Origin: Muribaculaceae bacterium
GTDB taxonomy: Bacteria; Bacteroidota; Bacteroidia; Bacteroidales; Muribaculaceae
Direction of reading: 5' to 3'
NCBI GenBank assembly: GCA_017545095.1
Contig: JAFYCU010000214.1
Coordinates: 1-15,254, forward strand
Length of the DNA: 15,254 nucleotides
In this document: positions 6,927-14,482 of the stretch, piece by piece
Numbering within the stretch: the stretch's first letter is position 1
Layout of the letters: each line of letters begins with the position of its first letter
Translations under genes and position numbers: made by a program
The notes under the pieces: model-generated
The model's input: only the letters and a program-made list of their open reading frames with translations
What the model was told of the DNA's origin: nothing
Database searches by the model: none

Positions 6927-7084
6927 CGTGATTTTAAGCCGTATATTGATAGCAAGAAATGCCCAATTTCCAGATTCAACGTCATAATGGAATTTTTTCG
7001 CCTCAAAATTTGGTCATGCGGCATTTCATGGGTGATTTTGCCGCAAAATGTGCGGCGATATTTCCCGCAAAGCACTTGATTTTG

Positions 7085-7181
7085 TACATGCACGAACATG
7101 ACAACTGGGCTGACTTCCGCCGGATTGACCGGGAAGTGGCGTTGCTACTCGACGAAGTGACGCACGAGCAAGGTAGCGGGG
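7085..7181 (+). pseudogene. Remnant of a Fic-family (DUF4172) protein N-terminus
   Basis: From the ATG at 7088 the frame reads MHEHDNWADFRRIDREVALL, then LDEVTHEQG. The pattern (I/M)HE-x2-NW-x-FR-x-D-x3-v-x-LLDEV-x3-QG is that of the N-terminal DUF4172 segment found before the Fic domain in many Bacteroidota Fic proteins. Those full-length proteins are over 300 residues; here the likeness stops at about 7172, and the frame ends at 7201 inside the 3' end of cinA on the other strand. One residue too many near FRRID hints at decay. No Fic motif (HPFxxGNGR) exists in the window. It probably marks a deletion or insertion junction. Recognition is from memory of the family, without a search. Confidence 0.55.
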
Positions 7182-8423
7182 CTACTGGCGGAGCTGGGTG
7201 AGCAGCAGGAGGAGGGCGTCGGTGGTGGCGCGGGTGATGACTCGGTCGCGGGTGCCGGGGTAGTGCTTGCGTTGTGAGACGATGCTGTCCCCTACCCTGA
7301 CGGCCATCCACACGGTGCCTACGGGGTTCTCGGGTGTGCCGCCGCTGGGGCCGGCGATGCCGGTGGTGGCGATGGCGCAATGGGTGTGTAGCAGTCGGCT
7401 CACGCCTGCGGCCATCTGCTCGGCCACGGGCTGGCTGACGACGGTGTGGCGTTCCACATCGTCGGGGTTCACACCCAGCTGGTCGAGCTTGACGCGTGTG
7501 GCATAGCTCACCACCGAGCCCACGAAGTAGTCGCTGCTGCCGGCCACCTGGGTGATGACATGGGCGAGATTGCCTCCGGTGCAGCTCTCGGCAGTGGACA
7601 AGGTGAGTCCGCACTGGCGCAGGATGTTGCCCACGATGGCTGCCAGCGGCAGGTCGTCGTCGGCCACGACAGCGTTGCCCAAGATGGTGTGCAGGCGTAC
7701 CACTTGCGCGTCCATTTCCTGGTTAAGCAGCTGCTCGTCGTGGTTCATGCCTGAGAGGCGCAGCTTGATCCAGCCCGTCTGCGGCAGATAGGCCAAGTGA
7801 AGCCATTCGGGCAGGTTGCGCTCGAAATCGTCGAGCTTCATTGCCAGCAACGACTCGATGATGCCTGTGACCACCATGTTTCGGAATGCGATGTGCACAT
7901 CGCTGTGGAAGCGGCGCATGAGCTGCGGAATCACTTCGCGCTGCATCATGGTCTCGGTCTCGAACGGCACGCCCGGCATCGACACCAGCACCTTGCCGTC
8001 GCGCTCAAACCACATGATGGGTGCCGTGCCCACCTGGTTCTGAATCACGCGGCACGCGGTGGGCACCATGGCCTGAGAGCGGGTGTAGTCGTTGAGCTTG
8101 AGATGCCGAGCCTCGACCACGGCTTCCACATTGCGCGCGGTGGCCTCGTCATGCACGAGTTCGCCGCCGAAGTAGCGGCATAGGGTGGCCTTGGTGATGT
8201 CGTCCTTGGTGGGTCCCAAGCCGCCGGTCATGAGCACTACATCGGTTTGGTCAAAAGCCTCGGTGATGGCCTGCTCGATGTCGGCGGCATTGTCGGCAAT
8301 CACTTTCACCCATCGTGCTTGCCAGCCAAAGGGTGAGAGATGGCGGGCCATCCAGCCCGAATTGGTATCGGTGACCTGCCCGATGAGCAGCTCGTCGCCG
8401 ATGACGATGACACTGTATTGCAT
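7182..8423 (-). CDS. cinA: CinA-family nicotinamide-nucleotide amidase
   Basis: The 413 residues have the two-part CinA layout. The N-terminal molybdopterin-binding-like domain (COG1058, about 1-170) has VIGDELLIGQVTDTNS and MTGGLGPTKDD (65-75). The C-terminal PncC amidase domain (about 258-413) has STAESCTGG (276-284) and TGIAGPSGGTPENPVGT (354-370). PncC converts nicotinamide mononucleotide to nicotinate mononucleotide in NAD recycling; the N-terminal domain of related proteins hydrolyses ADP-ribose. Cytoplasmic, and full length for the family. It lies 97 bases after tsaD on the same strand. In many Bacteroides genomes rpmB, rpmG and a DUF4295 gene follow cinA; here they are absent and a Fic remnant abuts the stop codon. 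The start ATG at 8423 agrees with the family N-terminus. Confidence 0.96.
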   Translation of the reverse strand: MQYSVIVIGDELLIGQVTDTNSGWMARHLSPFGWQARWVKVIADNAADIEQAITEAFDQTDVVLMTGGLGPTKDDITKATLCRYFGGELVHDEATARNVEAVVEARHLKLNDYTRSQAMVPTACRVIQNQVGTAPIMWFERDGKVLVSMPGVPFETETMMQREVIPQLMRRFHSDVHIAFRNMVVTGIIESLLAMKLDDFERNLPEWLHLAYLPQTGWIKLRLSGMNHDEQLLNQEMDAQVVRLHTILGNAVVADDDLPLAAIVGNILRQCGLTLSTAESCTGGNLAHVITQVAGSSDYFVGSVVSYATRVKLDQLGVNPDDVERHTVVSQPVAEQMAAGVSRLLHTHCAIATTGIAGPSGGTPENPVGTVWMAVRVGDSIVSQRKHYPGTRDRVITRATTDALLLLLTQLRQ

Positions 8424-8520
8424 GATGAGGATTTTTTAGACTAAAAGAACAAAAGGCTCAAATGATTGCGATGCGCAAGAAGAAAGAAGCATTCAAGAAG
8501 CATAAGATCTTGCATCCTCA

Positions 8521-9534
8521 TCACACCGAGACTCGCGAGAACGGCGGTGCGGTGACGTCGCAGAACTCGGCTGCCTGATACTTGAACATGCCAGCGATGG
8601 CAATCATGGCGGCATTGTCGGTGGTGAAGACGCGTTTGGGGATGAAAGCGGTGAGCCGGTGCCGCCGGGCATAGTCGGCCACGGCGTTGCGTACGGCCGA
8701 GTTGGCCGACACGCCGCCACCGATGGCGATGGTTTTCACGCCTGTGAGCTTGACGGCCTTGGCAAACTTGTCCATCAGTATGTCGACGATGGTTTTCTGC
8801 AACGATGCGGCCAAGTGGGCTTTGTTCTCGTCGATGAAGCGTGGGTTGAGCCTGAGCTGGTCGCGCAGCGTGTAGAGGAACGAGGTCTTGAGTCCGCTGA
8901 AGCTGTAGTTCAGATTGGGAATATGCGGCTTGGCAAACTTGAACCTTGTGGCATCACCGCTGGCAGCGAGTTGGTCGATGACCGGTCCGCCGGGATAAGG
9001 CAGCCCCATCACCTTGGCGCATTTGTCGAACGCCTCGCCAGCGGCATCGTCGATGGTCTGGCCCAGGATTTCCATGTCGTGAGGGCTTTTCACGAGGATG
9101 ATTTGTGAATTGCCGCCCGACACCAACAGGCACAGGAACGGGAACTCCGGCACAGGCTGGTCGGGAGTCTCGCGGATGAAATGCGCGAGCACATGGCCGT
9201 GGAGGTGGTTGACATCGACCAAGGGAATATCGAGTGCGAGTGCGAACCCTTTGGCAAAGCTACATCCCACATGCAGCGAGCCGGGCAGACCCGGACCGCG
9301 TGTGAATGCGATGGCACTGAGGTCGCCCTTGTGGATGCCTGCCTGCCGAATGGCCTCGGAGACCACGGGCACGATGTTTTGCTGGTGTGCCCGAGAGGCC
9401 AATTCCGGCACCACACCGCCATAGGCTTCATGCACGTGCTGGCTGGCAATGACATTGGAACACAGCAGCCCACCATCGGCAATCACAGCAGCCGAAGTGT
9501 CGTCGCACGATGACTCTATTCCTAAGATATACAT
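8521..9534 (-). CDS. tsaD: tRNA N6-adenosine threonylcarbamoyltransferase
   Basis: TsaD (Kae1/YgjD) transfers the threonylcarbamoyl group from threonylcarbamoyl-AMP to A37 of ANN-decoding tRNAs, together with TsaB and TsaE in the cytoplasm. The 337-residue length is standard. Motifs: ILGIESSCDDTSAAV at the N-terminus, VPELASRAHQ, VNHLHGHVLAH with metal ligands His110 and His114, LLVSGGNSQI, GEAFDKCAKVMGLPYPGGP, YSFSGLKTS, AIGGGVSANSAVR and TTDNAAMIA with metal ligand Asp306. All expected residues are present, so it should be active. It starts ATG-TAT-ATC, matching the family. The 263-base upstream gap holds a copy of the 35-base repeat but no clear TAnnTTTG box. Confidence 0.98.
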   Translation of the reverse strand: MYILGIESSCDDTSAAVIADGGLLCSNVIASQHVHEAYGGVVPELASRAHQQNIVPVVSEAIRQAGIHKGDLSAIAFTRGPGLPGSLHVGCSFAKGFALALDIPLVDVNHLHGHVLAHFIRETPDQPVPEFPFLCLLVSGGNSQIILVKSPHDMEILGQTIDDAAGEAFDKCAKVMGLPYPGGPVIDQLAASGDATRFKFAKPHIPNLNYSFSGLKTSFLYTLRDQLRLNPRFIDENKAHLAASLQKTIVDILMDKFAKAVKLTGVKTIAIGGGVSANSAVRNAVADYARRHRLTAFIPKRVFTTDNAAMIAIAGMFKYQAAEFCDVTAPPFSRVSV

Positions 9535-9579
9535 GAACTAACTGAAGGATAAAAAACAATTTGGAATATTAGACTTATG

Positions 9580-9614
9580 AACACAAGCCTGTGACTGCGG
9601 TTGACATATGAACA
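9580..9614. repeat. 35-base dispersed repeat, copy 1
   Basis: These bases match 14412-14446 at 32 of 35 positions in the same orientation. The shared core is TGACTGCGGTTGACATA. Copy 1 is flanked by the direct repeat TATGAACA (9576-9583 and 9607-9614). It lies 46 bases before the tsaD start codon. Function unknown. Confidence 0.75.
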
Positions 9615-9737
9615 TCAGTCTTTCAGCTACTGGCCACAAGCTACAAGCAAATAAGAGTGAAGTGAAAAGATTTAACGCTTATGACTTGATACTTAAAAAC
9701 TTAAAACTGTGCCTTTGTTAGAACCAAGCCTCCAATC

Positions 9738-9767
9738 TTACTAAGTAATATTTCGTTTACTAAACGA
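9738..9767. promoter_or_regulatory. Two adjacent short palindromes
   Basis: TTACTAAGTAA (9738-9748) and TCGTTTACTAAACGA (9753-9767) are palindromes whose centres lie 17 bases apart and share TTACTAA. They sit 30-60 bases beyond the stop of the kinase-like gene, about 200 bases before tsaD. They could be a repressor operator or chance in AT-rich DNA. Confidence 0.25.
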
Positions 9768-9797
9768 GACAGCAATCTCTATATGGTTGGATGCTAC

Positions 9798-10664
9798 TTA
9801 TTCCGTGGTGTGATAGGTGACGAGTCCCGGCATAGAGCTGCGCACAATTTTCTGCACGGTGACATCGAATTGCATGGCCACATCTAGGAGAATGTCGCTG
9901 AACGTGGTGGCAATAGTGCCAACAAAAGCCAGCGGATATTGCTTATAGCCCTCATATTGGCAGATGTTGCGTTCGAAAAATCGCCCGAACTCCTGTTCGA
10001 TGAGGTCGTGCACATATTCCTCGTTGAGGTGTCCGGCGAGGAACGATGCATAGGTTCGCAAGTTTCGGTTGGCGCTGGCGTTGTTGTAAACGGCATCCAT
10101 CACCTCGTCGGGGGTGATTTTAAATTCGTCGAAGAATTGCTGAGTCAGTCGTTGTGGAGCAAGCCCCTTCATGGCATCGCCCAGGAAGATTCGCCCCAGC
10201 GCGGCACCGCTGCCCTCGTCGCCAAGGATGAACCCCAGCGAGCGCACGTTGCGCACGATGTCGTACCCGTCGTAGAGACACGAGTTGGAACCGGTGCCCA
10301 GAATGCATGCCAATCCCGGTTCACGGATGAGCAATCCGCGTGCCGCTCCAATCAAGTCGCTCATCACGGTGACATGAGTCTTGAACTGGGCCACAAGCGA
10401 CATTTCCACAATCTTGTTTTTCTCGGGTGTGGAACAACCGGCACCATAGAAATAGACGTGGTTCCAGCGGCGCTTGAAGAAAGCGTCGGGCAACTCGAGG
10501 CGAATGCCATGGCTGATTTCGCGCCTCGACAAGAAGAACGGGTTCAAACCCTGCGTAAACGCATGCTCAATCACCTGGCCATCTTCGACGAGCGACCATT
10601 CGGTGCGCGTTGAACTGCTCTCGGCTATCAGATTGATGGGGGTGGATATACTATTCTGCGGCAT
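9798..10664 (-). CDS. BadF/BadG-type ATPase, GlcNAc-kinase-like
   Basis: The 288-residue protein belongs to the ASKHA-fold BadF/BadG/BcrA/BcrD family, whose Bacteroidota members are usually annotated as N-acetylglucosamine kinases (ATP plus amino sugar to sugar 6-phosphate, cytoplasm). Visible motifs: LIAESSSTRTEW (12-23, phosphate-1 loop), FYGAGCSTP (72-80), SDLIGAARG (102-110), CILGTGSNSCLYDG (120-133), LGFILGDEGSGAALGRIF (143-160), FVGTIATTF (247-255) and IVRSSMPGLVTYH at the end. The phosphate-1 loop is unusual: family members normally read ADSGSTKTDW, while here Asp is Glu15 and the first Gly is Ser17. A nine-residue extension (MPQNSISTP) precedes the domain. The promoter box TAATTTTG at 10685-10692 leaves a short leader. 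Family sure; substrate not. Confidence 0.9.
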   Translation of the reverse strand: MPQNSISTPINLIAESSSTRTEWSLVEDGQVIEHAFTQGLNPFFLSRREISHGIRLELPDAFFKRRWNHVYFYGAGCSTPEKNKIVEMSLVAQFKTHVTVMSDLIGAARGLLIREPGLACILGTGSNSCLYDGYDIVRNVRSLGFILGDEGSGAALGRIFLGDAMKGLAPQRLTQQFFDEFKITPDEVMDAVYNNASANRNLRTYASFLAGHLNEEYVHDLIEQEFGRFFERNICQYEGYKQYPLAFVGTIATTFSDILLDVAMQFDVTVQKIVRSSMPGLVTYHTTE

Positions 10665-10684
10665 AAACGATGCATTAGAAAACG

Positions 10685-10692
10685 CAAAATTA
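10685..10692 (-). promoter_or_regulatory. -7 box of the kinase-like gene
   Basis: On the minus strand these bases read TAATTTTG, a perfect TAnnTTTG box, 20 bases before the ATG at 10664. No TTG lies at the expected distance upstream (only CTG at 17 bases), so the -33 element is poor. Confidence 0.4.
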
Positions 10693-10830
10693 CTGCTTAT
10701 TTTCTATCGCAGCGCGGTTTACAGCGACAGAATCTGACAATTAAACGTTTTTTGGCTGTCGTTTTCAAATTTTTAGAATAGTTAGTACAAACACGGAGCA
10801 ATTCTGCATTGCAGGGTCTGCGCATCACAA

Positions 10831-10887
10831 TCCCTGGGGGGCGATGCCACCGGCTAGGGCCTGGTGTCCTTTCAGGGCTTTTCGGGG
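10831..10887. repeat. REP-like GC-rich palindromic element, degenerate copy
   Basis: It aligns over its whole length with 10904-10959: a G-run, GGCGATGCC, CCGGCTnGGG, then CCTTTC and GGGCTTTTCGGG. Base changes have broken the first hairpin (GCCACCGG instead of GCCCCCGG), so this copy seems older. Confidence 0.7.
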
Positions 10888-10903
10888 ATGGGTGCGTTCC
10901 ACG

Positions 10904-10959
10904 TCCCGGGGGCGATGCCCCCGGCTGGGGTCTGTCGCCCTTTCGGGGCTTTTCGGGCC
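10904..10959. repeat. REP-like GC-rich palindromic element, intact copy
   Basis: CCGGGGGC-GAT-GCCCCCGG (10906-10924 region) forms a perfect 8-bp stem with a 3-base loop. A second small hairpin follows (GCCC-TTTC-GGGGC, near 10937-10949). The element ends right against the TAA of the amidase gene (10960-10962). Similar elements built on 'GGGGCGATGCCCCCGG' and 'CGCCCTTTCGGGGCTTTTCGGG' are familiar from intergenic DNA of gut Bacteroidota. It may protect or end the amidase mRNA, though no T-run is present. Confidence 0.7.
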
Positions 10960-13362
10960 TTAATGCGCCACCATCACCTTGTGGGTCGACACCAATCCAT
11001 TGACATAGACACGCATCACATACACGCCTGCCTGCACATCGGCCACGTTGATGTAGTTGGCCGCGTTGCGTGCCACCACGCGTCCGTCGATGGTGATCAG
11101 CTCCACCGCCGCGATGTGGCTGTCGGCCGAGGCCACCAGGTAGTCGCTGGCGGGATTCGGCCCCACGGTCACGTTGCGGAGCGCGATATCATCGACCGCA
11201 ACGCCACGGATATAGCTCAGGCGAGCGGCAGCATCCACCAGCATCGTGCCTTGAAGGCCTTGCATGGCCATGCGCGAGTCAACGGGGCGCGATAGCTCAA
11301 GAGCCGCCACACGGTAATTGCCTGGCACTCCCACTGGAGCCACCATCCATCGCCAGCCATGGAAATCGATGCTACCCAATGGCACTTGCATTTCGCGTCC
11401 AGCGGCATCGGCCAGCACGGCGGCCACCTCGTTGCAGCTCATGTCGCCCCACAGCAGCACAGCCACCGAGTCGCTGGCCGAGCAGCTATTGAGCGGTGCT
11501 GCCGGCAAGGCCATGCGCACATGTGCGTCGGTGCCAGCATCGGTGAAGTCGTATTTCAGCTGCAGCGACTTGCGGCCGAGCAAACATGTGGATGAAGTGG
11601 CAAGCGAGGCAGTGTGGTAGACACCGCTCATAGCTGCGCCCTCAGTATCCTCGAAATCGGTGGCCTGTTTGGCAGCGCGGTGCTGCGCGGCATCCACGGC
11701 ACGGAATGTGACGAAGATGGTGTCGGGCAGGTGAATGCCATCTTCGTCGGCCACCTCGCGGTCCACCACCAGGCGGTAATCCTCGCCAACCACCAGGTCG
11801 CGCGACAGCGGCAAACGGATGTAGCCAAAGGGGTCGGTTTTCTTGCCATACTTGATGCTACGCATCTGGAAAGGCAATTCATCGCCCTGCTTGTCGAGCA
11901 CATGGAAGCGGCGCATCAGGTTATAGGCATCCAGCAGTGAGTCGGTGCGGAACTCAATCACGGGTTTGGAGAGATGCACCTCAGCTCCCTGAGTGGGGAA
12001 CATGGTGAGCGCCTCCAGGTGGTTGCGTTCGTTGGTACTGAACGAGAAGGAGAAGTCGTGCTCCATGGGCGTGCCCCCGCCATGGCATGCCGTGGCCGCC
12101 AGGGTGACGGTGTAGTGCGTGTCTGTGGCATAGGCATCATCGGGGGTGAACACCATGCGGTAGTTGCTGTCCTCCCAGCGGATGGAGCCTTGCACAGCGG
12201 GTGTGATGGAGAACGCCCGTTCCACCGACTCGGTGTCCATGTCCCAGTTAAACTCCATCACCACCGGCACATTGCACAGCAGTGAATTGTCGCCATCGGC
12301 CCAATGCGGCGAATAGGCCGTGACCTCGGGCGGCGAATTGCGGATTTTCTTGAGGTCGAAGTTGCAATAGGTGGTTTCGTTGGCCTTGACTTCCACTTGG
12401 GCGACCGACTCTTCGTGCAGCGGACTGCTTGCGTGCAACTGATAAGTGCCGGGGGTGACATATTTAAAAAGGTATATGCCGTTCCACAGCGAGTCGGAGC
12501 TTGCGGTAGTCACTTCGTTGCCATCGCCGTCGAGCAAGCGCACCACGGCATGGTCAACGGGCACACGCTTGTCGGCATCCACCATCTGGAAGGCTCCCTG
12601 CCGCAGCACGCGATTGTCGCGGATGCAGCCGGTGACAATGCCCTTGTCGAAGCGGTCGAGACGGCCAAAGTAGCGGTCGGCGCCGATTGAGAAGTTCCAG
12701 CCCTCCACCCAGTCGTAGTCGTGGCTGAGCAGTCGGTAGGCCTCGGGGTAATAGTCGTGGAACGACCCCTCACTGAGCATCGAGGTCACGCGGTTGCCGC
12801 GCAGCACGCCCAGGCCCTGGAGCCCCCAGTCGGGATAGAAGGTCCAGTCGCCATAAATCACATATTTGCCTCCGTTGGTCCACACGGTGCTCTGGTTGGT
12901 GATGAGCGACTCGCCCAGATCGGCAGCGAGCTTGTCGCTATTGGCCACCTGAGGCTGACCGGTATAGCCCCGGTAGATTCCCATGGGATAGTTATAGGCG
13001 TGGCTGTCGCCATAACCCGAGGCGTTGCTGTGGATGGAGTAGAACACATCGGCACCGCTGGCATTGCTCAGCGCCACGATGGTGGAGAGGTTCAGGTCGT
13101 TGGCCTCCTCGTTCTTGAGTCGCGAGATACTGGTGCGGTAGCCTTTCTTGCGCAGCACCTCCTGCAAGGCGAAGCCCTTCCACAGGTTGGAGTTCGACTC
13201 CCAGAACCCCGTTGTGTCGCCCGGGGCAAACGGCGGTATCACCACGTTGCGGTCGTCGCTGCCATGGCCACCGTGGCCGGGATTGATATAGACGTGCGGT
13301 TGCTGAGCCAGCGCCATGCCAGCCAAGAGTGCAAAAACTGCACCGATTATCATTTTCTTCAT
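10960..13362 (-). CDS. Secreted N-acetylmuramoyl-L-alanine amidase with T9SS sorting domain
   Basis: The 800-residue protein has a signal peptide (1-19) and then an Amidase_3 domain (about 22-220), a zinc amidase that cuts between muramic acid and L-Ala in peptidoglycan. Zinc ligands are His30 (NPGHGG), Glu55 (FWESNSN) and His111 (YSIHSNAS); the catalytic Glu is Glu198 (LSEGSFHDYYPEAYR). Next come a CarboxypepD_reg-like beta domain (about 240-337), two Ig-like Big_5-type domains (about 344-443 and 450-555), and a beta-sandwich of unknown type (about 565-725). The C-terminal sorting domain (about 730-800) has VGPNPASDYL, ITIDGRVV, AGVYVMRVYVNG and KVMV; it should direct the protein through the type IX system to the surface or outside. 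The upstream beta-propeller gene ends 15 bases before the start, so the two form an operon. Confidence 0.93.
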   Translation of the reverse strand: MKKMIIGAVFALLAGMALAQQPHVYINPGHGGHGSDDRNVVIPPFAPGDTTGFWESNSNLWKGFALQEVLRKKGYRTSISRLKNEEANDLNLSTIVALSNASGADVFYSIHSNASGYGDSHAYNYPMGIYRGYTGQPQVANSDKLAADLGESLITNQSTVWTNGGKYVIYGDWTFYPDWGLQGLGVLRGNRVTSMLSEGSFHDYYPEAYRLLSHDYDWVEGWNFSIGADRYFGRLDRFDKGIVTGCIRDNRVLRQGAFQMVDADKRVPVDHAVVRLLDGDGNEVTTASSDSLWNGIYLFKYVTPGTYQLHASSPLHEESVAQVEVKANETTYCNFDLKKIRNSPPEVTAYSPHWADGDNSLLCNVPVVMEFNWDMDTESVERAFSITPAVQGSIRWEDSNYRMVFTPDDAYATDTHYTVTLAATACHGGGTPMEHDFSFSFSTNERNHLEALTMFPTQGAEVHLSKPVIEFRTDSLLDAYNLMRRFHVLDKQGDELPFQMRSIKYGKKTDPFGYIRLPLSRDLVVGEDYRLVVDREVADEDGIHLPDTIFVTFRAVDAAQHRAAKQATDFEDTEGAAMSGVYHTASLATSSTCLLGRKSLQLKYDFTDAGTDAHVRMALPAAPLNSCSASDSVAVLLWGDMSCNEVAAVLADAAGREMQVPLGSIDFHGWRWMVAPVGVPGNYRVAALELSRPVDSRMAMQGLQGTMLVDAAARLSYIRGVAVDDIALRNVTVGPNPASDYLVASADSHIAAVELITIDGRVVARNAANYINVADVQAGVYVMRVYVNGLVSTHKVMVAH

Positions 13363-13377
13363 AGCGGCAAGGGATTA

Positions 13378-14274
13378 TCAAGGTTCAACAATTTGCAGAC
13401 GCATCAGGTGCAGGTTGCCGTCGATGGTGGTATAAACCAGCTTGCCGGCAGCCGCTGTGGGTTGCATGGTCATGGATGTGGGCGGCGTGAGCGCGTGGCG
13501 CCACGAGCCGTCGTCCTTGAGTAGCATAATTTGCGATGAGGTGAACTGGTGTCCGTCGTCGGTGGCGTGCTGAGCCACCAGGTAGTGGTCGTTGAGCCAC
13601 GACGGCATCTCGTAGTTGCCCAGCTCAGCCAGCAGACGTCCGTTGAGGTCGATGATGCAGATGCCCCGTTCGGCGGCGAAGAATGCCACGCGTGTGGCAT
13701 CGGGCGACAGCGAGGCCCACAGGTAGCCTGCGTGCGACGGCACGGGCGTGTAAGCCTGCTCGCGTCCGTTGCGGCAGATGACCACCGTGGAGCCTTGGGT
13801 ATAGACCCCGATGGGTGTGCTTGCCGGTGAGCGGAACGAGTGCGACTCGCCCTTGAGGGCGGCCCCGCCCATCATCTTCACAGGATGCACGGCACCATGC
13901 TGCGGCTCAAGCACCACAGCATCGGAGGCATGCGCCACATCGTAGGCATGTCCGGTGCGGAACACCAGGTTATGCTCGTTGGGCTGCTGCGTCACATAAT
14001 ACACGCGCCCGTCGCCGCCAAAAAACGCGTCGAAGCCCGCGCCCGGCTCCCGCGAGATGCGGGTCACCACATCGTTGGCGAAGTCATAGAGTTTCAGACC
14101 GCAGGCATCGGCGTCGGAGAACAGCAGCCAGCCACCCGTGGCGTCGAGCACGGGGAAGAAAGCCGGGGCCTCCACGCCCTGCAACAGCCGCCGCTGCTCC
14201 AGCACGGTGACCTGCTGCGCCGTGGCCGCAAGCGAGGCCACGGCTAAGAGAGTGAGTAAAAGATGTTTCATCAT
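13378..14274 (-). CDS. Secreted TolB-like beta-propeller protein
   Basis: The 298-residue protein has a signal peptide (about 1-20, MMKHLLLTLLAVASLAATAQ) and a mature part of WD40/PD40-like beta-propeller repeats. Typical blade pieces are FFPVLDATGGWLLFSDAD, GDGRVYYVTQQ, LWASLSPDATRVAFFAAERG followed by ICIIDLNG, PSWLNDHYLVAQ, and AAAGKLVYTTIDGNLHLM. There is no catalytic motif; such propellers bind partner proteins or glycans. It is the first gene of an operon with the amidase 15 bases downstream, so it may assist or localise that amidase (inference). The nearest good promoter is at 14483-14512, which would give a leader of about 200 bases containing copy 2 of the 35-base repeat. ATG-ATG at 14274 allows either Met as start. 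Confidence 0.85.
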   Translation of the reverse strand: MMKHLLLTLLAVASLAATAQQVTVLEQRRLLQGVEAPAFFPVLDATGGWLLFSDADACGLKLYDFANDVVTRISREPGAGFDAFFGGDGRVYYVTQQPNEHNLVFRTGHAYDVAHASDAVVLEPQHGAVHPVKMMGGAALKGESHSFRSPASTPIGVYTQGSTVVICRNGREQAYTPVPSHAGYLWASLSPDATRVAFFAAERGICIIDLNGRLLAELGNYEMPSWLNDHYLVAQHATDDGHQFTSSQIMLLKDDGSWRHALTPPTSMTMQPTAAAGKLVYTTIDGNLHLMRLQIVEP

Positions 14275-14411
14275 AAGCTATTTAGTGATGTATAGAAAGG
14301 TCAAGGGAAAGAGAGACATATGTGCGAGGCAAGTGACGAGTTATGAGTCCACTTGCATCATTACATAAGACAACTGGGAACCAGCAGATTGCGAAAAGAG
14401 TTATATGGTAG

Positions 14412-14446
14412 AACATAAGCCTTTGACTGCGGTTGACATAAGAACA
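14412..14446. repeat. 35-base dispersed repeat, copy 2
   Basis: Matches 9580-9614 at 32 of 35 positions in the same orientation. It contains TTGAC twice, ten bases apart (in TTTGACTGCGGTTGACATA), and AGAACA at both ends (14410-14415 and 14441-14446). It falls in the predicted 5' leader of the beta-propeller/amidase operon. A 7-bp hairpin (14331-14337 with 14347-14354) lies nearer the start codon. Confidence 0.75.
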
Positions 14447-14482
14447 AATGATTCTAATTATTCGCTCAACTAATTCCGTCGG

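Noticed and set aside
7033..7084. TGATTTTG boxes (7033-7040, 7077-7084) as promoters of the Fic remnant
   Set aside because: Each departs from TAnnTTTG at a key base; the second lies only three bases before the ATG.
7003..7614. 203-codon ORF on - overlapping cinA
   Set aside because: His/Arg/Pro-rich shadow of cinA in another frame.
380..8451. 13-base identity GACTAAAAGAACA at 380-392 and 8439-8451
   Set aside because: One or two 13-base matches are expected by chance in a window of this size, and the flanks do not match.
10809..11295. + strand ORFs starting in the REP-like doublet
   Set aside because: They translate a palindromic repeat and then the antisense of the amidase; such ORFs are common false genes.
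8185..13524. Long + strand ORFs inside tsaD, the kinase, the amidase and the propeller genes
   Set aside because: They lie antisense to well-recognised genes and have the composition expected of shadow frames in GC-rich DNA.
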